Below, in pieces: positions 55,656-64,000 of a stretch of 64,000 nucleotides of DNA; within the stretch, counting starts at the first letter, position 1; the number at the start of each line of letters is the position of its first letter. This DNA comes from Synechococcus sp. WH 8101. GTDB taxonomy: Bacteria > Cyanobacteriota > Cyanobacteriia > PCC-6307 > Cyanobiaceae. The notes under the pieces are model-generated. The model was not told the DNA's origin. It did no database searches and saw nothing but the letters and a program-made list of their open reading frames with translations. The DNA is taken from NCBI RefSeq assembly GCF_004209775.1, contig NZ_CP035914.1, positions 2,046,001 to 2,110,000 of the forward strand, given 5' to 3'. The translations under genes and the position numbers were made by a program.

Positions 55656-56433
55656 CGGCGTCAGCCGACAGGGCCGCCGCATCAGCCCAGAGATGCACAC
55701 GCGGATGGGAGCCGAGCCAGCTGGCGGGCAGGTCGGGTGTGGCGTCACCGCGGAGCAAACGCGCCAGGATCAACGCCTTGCCAGCCCCCGTCACCACGAG
55801 GTGAATCTCCTCGGCCTGCAGGATCTCGGCGATGCCAAGCGTGATCGCCTGCGGCGGCACCCGCTGGGGATCACCGCCAAAGGCAGCAGCGTTCTGAATT
55901 CTCGTTGCATGGCTGAGCTGCACCACCCGGCAGCGAGTGTCTGCCCCGCAGGGGGGTTCATTGAAGCCCACATGGCCATTGCCGCCCAGGCCGAGCAACT
56001 GCACGCCCAGCCCCCCGGCCCGCTCCAAGGACAGGGCATACCGCCTGGCTTCCCCATCCGGATCGGGCGCCGCTCCATCGGGCAAGCGGAGTTGAGCGGC
56101 CGAAAGGCCCAGGGCATCCCCCAGGCAGCGCTGCATGGTGGCGGCGAAACTGGCGGCAGCACCCGAGTCCAACCCCGCATACTCGTCCAGATTGAAGCTC
56201 AACCACCCCTCGATCAGGCGCTGCCGTTCCGCCTCCGTCCATCCCCGCAGACGCGTGATCAGTTGCCGATAAAAGGGCTCCATCGTCCGCCCGGTGGCCA
56301 GCCCCAACGGTTTCGGCTCCCGAATCTCCAACCGCTCCCGGAGCCGGCTTTCCCAGTGGTCAACGACCGCCTCGATCAACTGAAGCGGGTCGGGGCGGGA
56401 GACCAGTCGAAACGACACCGATGGCGAGGGCAC
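55642..56433 (-). CDS. nagB: Glucosamine-6-phosphate deaminase-like isomerase
   Basis: 263 residues with the GlcN6P isomerase/deaminase pattern: [29 protein letters not shown] and [16 protein letters not shown], then [18 protein letters not shown]. It would convert glucosamine-6-P to fructose-6-P plus ammonia, although 6-phosphogluconolactonase relatives share the fold. GTG at 56433 is chosen because longer starts run into the SpoIID-like gene. Overlaps the YebC gene by 14 bp at its 3' end. Confidence 0.82.
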   Translation of the reverse strand: MPSPSVSFRLVSRPDPLQLIEAVVDHWESRLRERLEIREPKPLGLATGRTMEPFYRQLITRLRGWTEAERQRLIEGWLSFNLDEYAGLDSGAAASFAATMQRCLGDALGLSAAQLRLPDGAAPDPDGEARRYALSLERAGGLGVQLLGLGGNGHVGFNEPPCGADTRCRVVQLSHATRIQNAAAFGGDPQRVPPQAITLGIAEILQAEEIHLVVTGAGKALILARLLRGDATPDLPASWLGSHPRVHLWADAAALSADAVSGM

Positions 56434-56452
56434 AGCAAACGCGACGCGGAAG

Positions 56453-57805
56453 TCAGCCCCTCCAGGCTGGCTCGAGCACAGGGCCCAGCGCCACCGCAGG
56501 ATCATCGCTGGGGCGGAAAGGCCTGATCTGAATGCCCCGGTAGTAATGCTGAAGAATCTGGCGGAAATCGGCTCCACGCTCCGCCAGCGCCCGGGCCCCC
56601 CACTGACTCATGCCCACACCATGGCCAAAACCGCGACCACGCACCTCCAGCACCGGTTGCGGCTGAACCACTGAGCCAGGTAGGGCCGGTGGCGGCACCA
56701 GGGCCTCATCACCCCCTTCACCGTCGGGATCGCGCAGCAGACCCACCCAGCGGGTGCCATCGATGCGCCCAGTGGCTTGTCGATCCTCCGGCTCGCCATC
56801 AAGCCAGGCGAATTCCACCATCGTGCTCTTGAGGCCGAGCCGCTGGCGCAGCTCCCGGCCACTGAGTTTCAGGGAGCCGGCAGGCCCCTTCACCCGCAGC
56901 AGGCGCACACGCCCCGTGGAACTGGTGGCCAACACCTGAAAGGAGCGCGCCCCCCCGATCTCCCCGAAGGCGCGACGAAGCTGTGTCGCATCAAAGCGGG
57001 CCTGCCAACGGTGCACCGGGCTCTCCTGGTCGTGGTCCGGAACGCTCACCAGATAGGGCAACTGGGAACGCCAGACCTCACCACTCGCCTCGGTCGCTCC
57101 GCCGGAACTGCTGTGAAACACCGCATTGATCAGCTTTCCTCCATGCACCATCACCAGGGAACGGGTGCTGTCGACGGCTTCCTCGGTTCTGGGGGTCGCG
57201 GATTCGAGGCCGCGGTACACCTGGCTGGCCACGGTGGCCTTCACATCGAAACCTCCCGCCTTGCCGCGCTGGCGCAGGGCATAGGTGCGAGCCGCCACCG
57301 CCTGGGCCCGCAGGGCTGCCATCGGCCAATCCTGTGGCATCTCACTGCCCACAACGCTGGCGAGGTAGGCCTCGATCCCCAGCTGGTTCACCACCTGAAT
57401 CTGGCGGTCATGCACCGTCAGATTCAGCACGCCGCCATAACGCCGCTGTGCCAGCCAGATCCCGCGGGGATCATCAGTCTCCAAGCTCAGCCGCGTGCTG
57501 GCGGAGAGTTCCCGGCGTTGCAGCGGCCCTGAAGGATCCCCCTGCGGCTGAAAGTCCAGCACCAGGCGCCCATCCATCAGGCGCACCTCCAGGCGTTGCA
57601 GCGCCAAGCGATCCAGGCCACCGCCTCGCACCCGGAGAGGACGGGCCGCATCAGCCCGCAGCGTCACCTGGTCGGCCCGCTGCAGCAACACGCGCATCTC
57701 CGGTTCGCGAGCCGCGATCACGGCAGGCGGCCCGGCCAGCCCCGCCAGCAGAGCCGCCGGCAGGCCGAGGGCAAGGGAGGGCAGCGGCCTGAACAAGACC
57801 GTCAT
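56453..57805 (-). CDS. SpoIID/LytB-domain exported protein
   Basis: 450 residues from ATG 57805, followed by a signal peptide (LPSLALGLPAALLAGLAGPP). The SpoIID domain (~160-430) contains YLASVVGSEMPQDWPMAALRAQAVAARTYA-type blocks, VFHSSSGGATE and GFGHGVGMSQWGARALAERG. SpoIID enzymes are peptidoglycan lytic transglycosylases acting on denuded glycan; in cyanobacteria the role is probably wall remodelling. The open frame 90 codons upstream overlaps rnz and is not used. Confidence 0.88.
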   Translation of the reverse strand: MTVLFRPLPSLALGLPAALLAGLAGPPAVIAAREPEMRVLLQRADQVTLRADAARPLRVRGGGLDRLALQRLEVRLMDGRLVLDFQPQGDPSGPLQRRELSASTRLSLETDDPRGIWLAQRRYGGVLNLTVHDRQIQVVNQLGIEAYLASVVGSEMPQDWPMAALRAQAVAARTYALRQRGKAGGFDVKATVASQVYRGLESATPRTEEAVDSTRSLVMVHGGKLINAVFHSSSGGATEASGEVWRSQLPYLVSVPDHDQESPVHRWQARFDATQLRRAFGEIGGARSFQVLATSSTGRVRLLRVKGPAGSLKLSGRELRQRLGLKSTMVEFAWLDGEPEDRQATGRIDGTRWVGLLRDPDGEGGDEALVPPPALPGSVVQPQPVLEVRGRGFGHGVGMSQWGARALAERGADFRQILQHYYRGIQIRPFRPSDDPAVALGPVLEPAWRG

Positions 57806-57887
57806 CAACGAAGGCAGCCCAGTGTGCCGCCCCCGTCCAGGGTCATCCAGGGTGCATGGCAGATTTGAACGTTGAGCGCAGCAGACC

Positions 57888-58835
57888 GTGCAGGTCACCT
57901 TCCTCGGCACCAGCTCCGGCGTTCCCACCCGCGCCCGCAATGTTTCCGCCGTGGCCCTGCGCTTGCCCCAGCGCTCAGAGCTCTGGTTGTTCGACTGCGG
58001 GGAAGGCACGCAGCACCAATTTCTGCGCAGTGATCTGCGCCTGTCCCAACTGCGCCGGGTGTTCGTGACCCACATGCACGGTGATCATGTCTTCGGACTG
58101 CCCGGCCTGCTCGCCAGCCTCGGCCTGGCCGGCAGCAGCGCCGGTGTCGATCTGTATGGCCCCGATCCGCTCGAGGCCTACCTACAGGGAGTGCTGCGTA
58201 CCAGCTCCACCCGGATCGGCTACCCCCTGGCGGTTCATCGCGTCCGGGAGGCGGCCGAGAACGGCACGGTGCTGCTGGAGGACGACGACATCATCGTGCG
58301 CACCACGCCGCTGACCCATCGCGTGCCGGCCTATGCCTATCGCATTGAACAGAAGCCCCGGGCCGGCCGCTTCGATGTGGATCAGGCCCGGGCCCTCGCC
58401 ATCCCCCCAGGCCCGATCTACGCCGCCCTCAAGCGAGGAGAAACGGTCAGCCTCGACGACGGCCGCCGGATCGATGGGCGCCAGCTGTGCGGCCCGACAC
58501 GCCCCGGCGTGAGCGTGGTGTATTGCACCGACACCGTGTTCTGTGAAGCAGCGGTGGCGTTGGCCCGGGGAGCGGATCTGCTGATCCATGAGGCCACGTT
58601 CTCCCATGGGGAGGCGGAGATGGCCTTTCAGCGCCAACACTCCACCAGCACGATGGCCGCACAGACCGCGGCGGAAGCCGGTGTGCAGCAACTGGTGCTC
58701 ACCCACCTGAGCCCCCGCTATGCCCCCGGCAATGCCATCAACGCCGATGACCTGCTGGCGGAGGCGCGGGCGATCTTCCCCAACACGGTTCTGGCGAAGG
58801 ACTTTCTTTCCCTAGACGTCTGCCCGCGGGACTGA
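57888..58835 (+). CDS. rnz: Ribonuclease Z
   Basis: Endonuclease that matures tRNA 3' ends; relevant here because neither tRNA in the window encodes CCA. 315 residues: [17 protein letters not shown], the zinc motif THMHGDH (His62, His64, Asp66, His67), LIHEATFS and [10 protein letters not shown] with the later ligands. GTG start at 57888, divergent from the SpoIID-like gene. Confidence 0.96.
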   Translation: MQVTFLGTSSGVPTRARNVSAVALRLPQRSELWLFDCGEGTQHQFLRSDLRLSQLRRVFVTHMHGDHVFGLPGLLASLGLAGSSAGVDLYGPDPLEAYLQGVLRTSSTRIGYPLAVHRVREAAENGTVLLEDDDIIVRTTPLTHRVPAYAYRIEQKPRAGRFDVDQARALAIPPGPIYAALKRGETVSLDDGRRIDGRQLCGPTRPGVSVVYCTDTVFCEAAVALARGADLLIHEATFSHGEAEMAFQRQHSTSTMAAQTAAEAGVQQLVLTHLSPRYAPGNAINADDLLAEARAIFPNTVLAKDFLSLDVCPRD

Positions 58836-58959
58836 CCAGCTGCGGCGAAGGCGACGCTGCAACAGTTCATGATCAGCTGAGCCTGCAGCAGTCCAGGGGA
58901 CCACCCCCCCGTGATACAAGAGCCTGGTGCGGTGTACCCGTCAGATCCTGGCGTCCTCC

Positions 58960-59472
58960 ATGGCCTCTCTTTTCTTCTCCCTGCGACGGTCCGTGAGCCG
59001 GCTGCTGTTCGTGCTGCCTGTGTTGATCGGACTCGCGTTCAGTTCCCCAGCGCTTGCAGCCCAATGGGATGCTGAAACCCTCACGGTCCCAGCCGATGCC
59101 AGCGGCGATCAGGTGACCTTCAGCGAGCAGGAGATCAAGACCGGCCGCAAGATCTTCAACACCAGCTGCGGCACCTGCCATGCCGGTGGGATCACCAAGA
59201 CCAACCACAACGTGGGGCTGGACCCTGAAACTCTCGCCCTGGCGACTCCGGCCCGCGACAACGTCGACAGCCTGGTCGACTACATGAAAGACCCCACCTC
59301 TTACGACGGCGAGTACAGCATCGCCGACGTGCATCCCAGCATGCGCAGCAGCGATCTGTTCGTGCAGATGCGTGATCTCAACGACGATGACCTGCGCCTG
59401 ATCGCTGGTTACATCCTTGTGGCCCCCAAAGTTCAGGGCAACCAGTGGGGTGGCGGCAAGATCTACTTCTGA
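58960..59472 (+). CDS. psbV: Photosystem II cytochrome c550
   Basis: Extrinsic lumenal subunit that stabilises the oxygen-evolving complex. 170 residues: signal peptide (1-34, FSSPALAA), heme motif CGTCH at 70-74 and a second axial ligand, likely His125 in ADVHPSMR. The C-terminus GNQWGGGKIYF is typical. ATG at 58960; a near-perfect intrinsic terminator follows, so it is monocistronic. Confidence 0.97.
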   Translation: MASLFFSLRRSVSRLLFVLPVLIGLAFSSPALAAQWDAETLTVPADASGDQVTFSEQEIKTGRKIFNTSCGTCHAGGITKTNHNVGLDPETLALATPARDNVDSLVDYMKDPTSYDGEYSIADVHPSMRSSDLFVQMRDLNDDDLRLIAGYILVAPKVQGNQWGGGKIYF

Positions 59473-59492
59473 TCTGCCTTCCAGCCATCGAC

Positions 59493-59521
59493 AACCGCTC
59501 CGGAACCGGAGCGGTTTTTTT
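59493..59521 (+). terminator. Intrinsic terminator after psbV
   Basis: Eleven complementary bases on each side (59493-59503 and 59506-59516), forming a GC-rich hairpin, are followed by T7. It lies 20 bp after the psbV stop. Confidence 0.92.
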
Positions 59522-59909
59522 ATGGCAGCGCGTTGCCGGGATCCAAGGAGCGCGGATGCCGGCTGTACCACCATTCCTGGAGCTCAGCACTGAAGCGGAT
59601 CGAAAACAACGTCAGCACGGTGGTCGTGGGCCGGGAGCCCGGTTGCAGCAACTCAACGGCGTACGACGGACAGCGGCGGGCGGCCAGATCGGGAACGAAA
59701 CGCCGACCAACCCGTCGCCAGCTCGGTTCCTTGCTGCGCCACACCAGACGACAACAGGGCCAGGGCAACTCCTCCCGGTCAAACAGACGACAACAGGGAC
59801 CAATCACCCTGAAGCTGTACTGCCCCCCAGGGCTGGTGTGGACACTGCCGTGGTCGAGAACGGTCGTCACCTCCGCAGCGGAGGCAGCTGTCGAGCACGC
59901 TGCCGTCAT
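59520..59909 (-). CDS. Hypothetical protein between psbV and petF
   Basis: 129 residues from ATG 59909 (the frame extends to 59963, but that part overlaps the petF terminator). Basic, with four cysteines including GPCCRLFDREELPWPCCRLV, a duplicated P-C-C-R-L motif that could bind a metal or form disulfides. No family recognised. Its TAA stop is formed by the T tract of the psbV terminator. Coding status is uncertain. Confidence 0.45.
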   Translation of the reverse strand: MTAACSTAASAAEVTTVLDHGSVHTSPGGQYSFRVIGPCCRLFDREELPWPCCRLVWRSKEPSWRRVGRRFVPDLAARRCPSYAVELLQPGSRPTTTVLTLFSIRFSAELQEWWYSRHPRSLDPGNALP

Positions 59910-59953
59910 AGGAGCACCAGACCGAGCTAAGGCAAGGCTGGCATGCTGCCAGC

Positions 59954-59976
59954 AAAAAGCCACCCCGAGGGGTGGC
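59954..59976 (-). terminator. Intrinsic terminator after petF
   Basis: On the minus strand GCCACCCC-TC-GGGGTGGC (59959-59976) is followed by TTTTT (59954-59958), about 45 bp beyond the petF stop. A strong hairpin with a short T tract. Confidence 0.85.
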
Positions 59977-60021
59977 GAAGGCTCAACTGCCGAGACTGTG
60001 GCTGACAGGTGATGCCGAAAC

Positions 60022-60321
60022 TCAATAGAGCTCTTCTTCGGCGTGGGTCTTGATGGTGCAGTCGGAGGTGGGATAGGCCACGCAGGTCAGCACGAAACCG
60101 GCTTCGATCTGGTCATCATCCAGGAAGCTCTGATCGGACTGATCCACAGTGCCAGCGGTGATCTTGCCGGCGCAGGTGGAGCAGGCACCGGCACGGCAGG
60201 AATAGGGCAGATCAATTCCCTGCTCTTCAGCGGCGTCGAGGATGTACTGATCATCGGGCACCTCGATGGTCTTGTTCAGACCTTCGCTCTCATTGATCAG
60301 AGTGACCTTGTAGGAAGCCAT
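60022..60321 (-). CDS. petF: Plant-type [2Fe-2S] ferredoxin
   Basis: Electron carrier from photosystem I to FNR and other acceptors. 99 residues with the cluster ligands Cys42, Cys47, Cys50 and Cys80 ([22 protein letters not shown]), acidic surface and the C-terminal EEELY. Its own terminator follows; the ~140-bp gap upstream of the ATG should hold its promoter. Other ferredoxin paralogues are usual in these genomes. Confidence 0.96.
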   Translation of the reverse strand: MASYKVTLINESEGLNKTIEVPDDQYILDAAEEQGIDLPYSCRAGACSTCAGKITAGTVDQSDQSFLDDDQIEAGFVLTCVAYPTSDCTIKTHAEEELY

Positions 60322-60463
60322 GGCTGGTTGGGGTGTGCAGGAACCGAGAGCCCGGACCTGCAGGACTGCACCTATCTACATCGGCCGAGGGGTCAGCCAG
60401 CCGGTTCGTTGACGCAAATCTCTCAAGCCCAATCAAAGCCACTGCTCTGATAAGCCCCTCTTA

Positions 60464-61378
60464 TCAAGAAATCCTTCGGCGGATCTCCAGCAAGCCCCAG
60501 CGCCCCTGCGCCACCTGATCGGTCACCTGCCAGCCCAACGCCTCCAGAACGGCGGAGAGCCGGGGCGCCTGCTCGAGCAGCAAGCCACTGAGCAAACCGC
60601 GACCGGAGGGCTTGATCAGAGACTCAAATGCTGGCGCCAGCGCTTCGATCACCGGCGCGAGGATGTTGCACAGCATCAGATCGGCGGGCTGCCCCTCCAG
60701 AAGTGCCGCCAGCACATCGGCTGAACCCTGTTGCACCACCAACCTTTCGGCCGGCACAGCGCCCAAACGGGCGTTCTCAGCGGTGGCGCGAACGGCCAGT
60801 GAGTCGGTGTCGACGGCGAAGACCGTGCTGGCGCCCATCGCCAGGGCCGCCAAACCGAGAATGCCGCTGCCGCACCCCAGATCGGCCACCCGCAGCCCGT
60901 CAGGGGGCTGCTGCTCGAGCGCTTCCAGGCAAAGGCGGGTGGTGGGGTGACTTCCGGTGCCGAAGGCACTGCCTGGATCCATGCGCAGCACCAAGCGATG
61001 GGCCTGCTCCGCCGGTGGCTCCAGCCAGGCCGGCAGGATCAGCAGCGTCGCTCCCACGGGATCGGGCTCCCAATGCTGCTTCCAGGTGAGGCTCCAGTCT
61101 TCATCGTCGAGCTCGCACCACACGGGGTCGGCCAGGGCGAGATCGAACGTGCGCGCCAGCGGCTCAAGGCTGGCCAGAAGAGCGACCCGTTCGGGCTCAG
61201 GCCATTCCGGCGCCGGCAACCAGAGGTGAAGGGTGCGTTGGTCGGGGTGCTCCGGCGCATGCTCCACCGACACACGCTGCAGGCCGAGGCTGTCGAGTTT
61301 CCAAAGAAGTGACTCCTCGAGCTCAGGCGCCAGCGGCAGCGACAGTCGCCACCAGCGCAGCGGCACAGACACAGACAT
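60464..61378 (-). CDS. prmA: Ribosomal protein L11 methyltransferase
   Basis: 304 residues: an N-terminal L11-recognition domain (RWWRLSLPLAPELEESLLWK) and a class I SAM domain with DPGSAFGTGSHPTTRLCLE, motif I VADLGCGSGILGLAALAMGA and the NPPY-like LMLCNILAPVIEAL. ATG at 61378, 9 bp downstream of serA, so co-transcribed with it. Confidence 0.94.
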   Translation of the reverse strand: MSVSVPLRWWRLSLPLAPELEESLLWKLDSLGLQRVSVEHAPEHPDQRTLHLWLPAPEWPEPERVALLASLEPLARTFDLALADPVWCELDDEDWSLTWKQHWEPDPVGATLLILPAWLEPPAEQAHRLVLRMDPGSAFGTGSHPTTRLCLEALEQQPPDGLRVADLGCGSGILGLAALAMGASTVFAVDTDSLAVRATAENARLGAVPAERLVVQQGSADVLAALLEGQPADLMLCNILAPVIEALAPAFESLIKPSGRGLLSGLLLEQAPRLSAVLEALGWQVTDQVAQGRWGLLEIRRRIS

Positions 61379-61387
61379 CAGGCCGGC

Positions 61388-62974
61388 TCAGAGGGTGACG
61401 GGATGGGCTTCCTGGATGCCGTTGATGGCATGGATGGTGGCCAGAAGGCTGGGGGGGATCGGATCATCGATGCTCAGAACCATCACCGCATCACCCCGCA
61501 CGATCCGCCGGCCGACCTGCATGGAGGCGATGTTGACGTTGTGCTCACCGAGCAGGGAGCCAAGGTGGCCAATGATCCCGGGCATGTCGCGGTGACGGGT
61601 GAACAGCATGTGCCGACTTGGGGGCACATTCACCGGAAACTCGTCGATGCTCGTGACCCGCAGATCGCCGTCGGCAAACACGGCACCGGTGACGCTGTGT
61701 CCCCCCTGTCCGCCACGGGTGGTGAGCTGGAGGGATCCGCCAGCAAAATCGCGGCTGGCATCGTCCTTGATCTCCAGCACATGGATGCCCCGTCCCTTGG
61801 CCTCTAGGGCGGCATTCACATAATTGATGCGCTCACCAAGGGCGCTGGAGAGGAGCCCCTTGAGGGCCGCCACCACCAGGGGCTGGGAAGGATGCTCGGC
61901 AAACTCGCCCTGCAAACGCACCTCCAGCTCTTGCACCTGGCCGCCCGAGAGCTGACTCACCAGCAAACCGAGGGTTTCCGCCAGCTGAAGATGGGGCTTG
62001 AGGCGCTCCATGATCTCAGCGCTGAGACCGGGAATATTGACGGCGCTGCGGGCGGGCAGACCGAGCAAGACGTCACGGATCTGCTCGGCCACATCAATCG
62101 CCACATTCTCCTGAGCCTCCTCGGTTGAGGCACCCAGGTGGGGCGTGAGCACCAGACCCCTCTCTACCGCACGAAGCGGAGAGTCCACCGCGAGGGGTTC
62201 GCTGGCAAACACGTCGAGACCAGCCCCAGCAATCACACCGGTGTTGATGGCCTCAGCGATGGCCGCCTCATCGACGATGCCGCCCCGGGCGCAATTCACA
62301 AGGCGGGCGGTGGACTTCATGCTGCGCAGCAACTCCGCATTCACCAGGTTCTCGGTGTCTGGAGTGCGCGGAATGTGCAGGGTGATGTAGTCGGCCGTGC
62401 GAAACAGCTCGTTGAGCTGGGTGAGTCGCACCTGCATCTGCTGAGCCCGATCAGCGGAAATGAACGGATCGAAAGCGATCACATCCATGCCCATCGCCTT
62501 GGCTACCCGGGCCACATGGGACCCGATTTTTCCGAGCCCCACCACCCCGAGGGTTTTCTTGTAGAGCTCGTTCCCCACATATTTCTTGCGATCCCAGGCG
62601 CCCTCCCGCATCGAGGCATGGGCCTGAGGCACATGGCGGGACAGAGACAGCAGCAAGGCCAGGGCATGCTCCGCCGCCGCAATGGTGTTGCCCTCCGGTG
62701 AATTCACCACCAGCACACCCCGTTGGGTGGCCGCCGGCACGTCGACATTGTCGACACCAACGCCGGCGCGGCCGATGATGCGCAGCCGATCGGCGGCAGC
62801 GATCACGTCGGCGGTGACCTGCGTGCCGGAACGGATCATCAGGGCGTCGTAATCGCCGATGATCGCCTTCAGTTCATCGGGGCTGAGACCGGTGCGCTGA
62901 TCCACCTGTGCCACCTGGCCAAGGATGTCGATCCCCGCCTGATCAATGGGATCGGAAACCAGAACTTTCGTCAT
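61388..62974 (-). CDS. serA: D-3-phosphoglycerate dehydrogenase
   Basis: First step of the phosphorylated serine pathway. 528 residues from ATG 62974: substrate domain, NAD-binding Rossmann fold (GVVGLGKIGSHVARVAKAMG), catalytic Arg in VNCARGGIVDEAAI and His in PHLGASTEEAQENVA, then the intervening ASB domain (~320-450) and a C-terminal ACT domain (RHRDMPGIIGHLGSLLGEHN), the long type typical of cyanobacteria and plants, where ACT can mediate serine feedback. Confidence 0.96.
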   Translation of the reverse strand: MTKVLVSDPIDQAGIDILGQVAQVDQRTGLSPDELKAIIGDYDALMIRSGTQVTADVIAAADRLRIIGRAGVGVDNVDVPAATQRGVLVVNSPEGNTIAAAEHALALLLSLSRHVPQAHASMREGAWDRKKYVGNELYKKTLGVVGLGKIGSHVARVAKAMGMDVIAFDPFISADRAQQMQVRLTQLNELFRTADYITLHIPRTPDTENLVNAELLRSMKSTARLVNCARGGIVDEAAIAEAINTGVIAGAGLDVFASEPLAVDSPLRAVERGLVLTPHLGASTEEAQENVAIDVAEQIRDVLLGLPARSAVNIPGLSAEIMERLKPHLQLAETLGLLVSQLSGGQVQELEVRLQGEFAEHPSQPLVVAALKGLLSSALGERINYVNAALEAKGRGIHVLEIKDDASRDFAGGSLQLTTRGGQGGHSVTGAVFADGDLRVTSIDEFPVNVPPSRHMLFTRHRDMPGIIGHLGSLLGEHNVNIASMQVGRRIVRGDAVMVLSIDDPIPPSLLATIHAINGIQEAHPVTL

Positions 62975-63087
62975 CAACCGGCGGAACACAGCCACCCTTC
63001 ACTGTAGAGAGCGGCTCGCAAAGCTCCTGTTGTGCAGCGGACCATGACACAGCGGCCCACAGGCGAGACTTGGCGATTGGCGAGGGG

Positions 63088-63612
63088 ATGGTCATGCCGG
63101 TCTGCGTGCTGGTGCTGAAGGAGCTGAAGGACGCAACCAGCCTCAGGCAACGACTGGATGCTGAACCGTTCCCCCTGCGCCAATGTCTGCTCGTGGCACC
63201 GGAGGGGGAGGACAACGCCGCTGCCGTGGCGATGGATCAGGTGGATCTGCTCAATCCGAGTCTGGCCCGCCAACGGCGCCAACGGTCCATGGCCCGCTGG
63301 CTGATGCCCTTCGGCTTCTTCGCTGGCCTCACCTTCACCCAGATCACCAACCTGGAGACCTTCTCGGCCCTGGGCCCCTGGGGAGAACCGGTCGTGGGGG
63401 GCCTGCTGGGACTGGGCTCAGGCCTGATGGGCAGTTATGCCGCCGCCGCCAGCGTGCCGTCCGACAACGAAGACGGCGTGCGCATCCTGCGCAATCGCCA
63501 TGAGGAAAGACGCTGGCTGCTGCTGCTGGAAACCCCGAGCGGGGTTGAACCGCCCTGGCAGCTGCTGCAGAGCGCCCGTCCCCTGCAGGTGGTGCGCCTC
63601 AGCGAACTCTGA
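63088..63612 (+). CDS. Hypothetical protein with Gly-rich hydrophobic segment
   Basis: 174 residues from ATG 63088 (a second ATG two codons later). The N-terminal ~65 residues are soluble; ~70-125 are hydrophobic and glycine-rich (WLMPFGFFAGLTFTQITNLE, then VVGGLLGLGSGLMGSYAAAA), like short glycine-zipper membrane proteins; the C-terminus is soluble (HEERRWLLLLETPSG). No named family. Its TGA overlaps the next ATG by one base (TGATG). Confidence 0.6.
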   Translation: MVMPVCVLVLKELKDATSLRQRLDAEPFPLRQCLLVAPEGEDNAAAVAMDQVDLLNPSLARQRRQRSMARWLMPFGFFAGLTFTQITNLETFSALGPWGEPVVGGLLGLGSGLMGSYAAAASVPSDNEDGVRILRNRHEERRWLLLLETPSGVEPPWQLLQSARPLQVVRLSEL

Positions 63613-64000
63613 TGCTCCCCCGCGCCGAACTGCTGCAGGGGGCCCGCAACCGGGAGGGCCTTGAACGCCTGCTCGATCAGGCGGAGGCGGTGCTGCGCAC
63701 CTGGCAGCCCCAGTGGAGCCCTTTTCTGGAGGCCCCCTTACAGGAGGAGGCCTTCGACCGTTTCTCCAGCCTCACCGAACTGTCCTGGCGGCGAGAGGGT
63801 GGATACCCCGGCGCTGAGCGCTGTCGCCTGCTCTGCCAGCGACGGGATCCCGACCTTGAACCGGGTTCGGAAGCGCAGGAGCCAGCTCCGATTGTGGGGC
63901 TAACGGTGGAGGGAAATTTCCTGTTTGACCCGATTGTTCCCGCCGACATCCGCCGGGCACTCGCCCCCCTGGGCGGTGCCCCTGAGCAACTCGGCGACGT
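63612..64000 (+). CDS. Photosystem II S4-domain protein, N-terminal part (3' cut by window edge)
   Basis: Open from ATG 63612 to the window end (~129 codons seen): MLPRAELLQGARNREGLERL, FSSLTELSWRREGGYPGAER and LTVEGNFLFDPIVPADIRRA match the N-terminal half of the cyanobacterial/plant PSII S4-domain (YlmH-like) RNA-binding proteins; the S4 domain itself lies beyond the window. Coupled to the preceding gene by a one-base overlap. Confidence 0.8.
   Translation, partial: MLPRAELLQGARNREGLERLLDQAEAVLRTWQPQWSPFLEAPLQEEAFDRFSSLTELSWRREGGYPGAERCRLLCQRRDPDLEPGSEAQEPAPIVGLTVEGNFLFDPIVPADIRRALAPLGGAPEQLGD

Noticed and set aside
57806-58075. 90-codon N-terminal extension of the SpoIID-like protein
   Set aside because: It overlaps rnz and has no conservation pattern, whereas a signal peptide starts at 57805.

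Overview
The window comes from a unicellular picocyanobacterium of the marine Synechococcus/Cyanobium group. The evidence is GC-rich coding DNA, psbV, petF, the NblS sensor kinase, cyanobacteria-only families (DUF3119, DUF3086, DUF1825, the PSII S4-domain protein) and a complete kaiA-kaiB-kaiC locus; Prochlorococcus lacks kaiA. About 95% of the window is ordinary chromosome with short spacers and many 1-4 nt gene overlaps. The species cannot be fixed from the sequence alone.

Layout. 1-4212: serS (3' end), rseP, rpsN, pnp. 4236-8697: an insertion between pnp and cysQ that carries a 1379-residue secreted surface protein (inverse-autotransporter-like barrel plus beta-helix passenger). It is bracketed by a degenerate copy of the last 30 codons of cysQ. 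8719-11539: cysQ, rsmI, a LapA-like protein, an HTH protein. 11607-11680: tRNA-Arg(UCU). 11641-20741: a 9.1 kb island flanked by 41-bp perfect direct repeats of the tRNA 3' half. It holds a broken transposase, a 2134-residue subtilase/RTX exoprotein, a small HTH or terminase-small-subunit-like protein and an intact IS5-family element; no integrase is visible. 20746-26415: glgX, a degenerate metallo-beta-lactamase-fold protein, hupB, gluQ, small proteins, tRNA-Gly(UCC). 26477-36944: MFS transporter, mlaE-DUF3119-DUF3086-plsY, pyrF-tyrS-DUF1825, a LuxR regulator, HhH and GIY-YIG proteins, pepA. 36962-45430 (minus): an envelope-biogenesis run bamA-lpxC-fabZ-lpxA-lpxB-msrA plus purC. 45533-55655: purD-nblS, kaiABC, rplU-rpmA, a methyltransferase, truB, a YebC-family protein. 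55642-64000: nagB-like, SpoIID-like, rnz, psbV, petF, prmA, serA and the start of an S4-domain gene.

How it works together. Housekeeping modules cover translation (serS, tyrS, gluQ, rpsN, rplU, rpmA, truB, prmA, rsmI), RNA turnover (pnp, rnz), purine, pyrimidine and serine synthesis, glycogen breakdown, outer-membrane assembly and lipid A synthesis, photosynthetic electron transfer, and time and light sensing (KaiABC, NblS). The accessory DNA consists of two separate insertions, at the 3' end of cysQ and at the 3' end of tRNA-Arg. Each delivers one giant repeat-rich surface or secreted protein by a different predicted export route (type V-like and type I-like). These two insertions are the most interesting part of the window.
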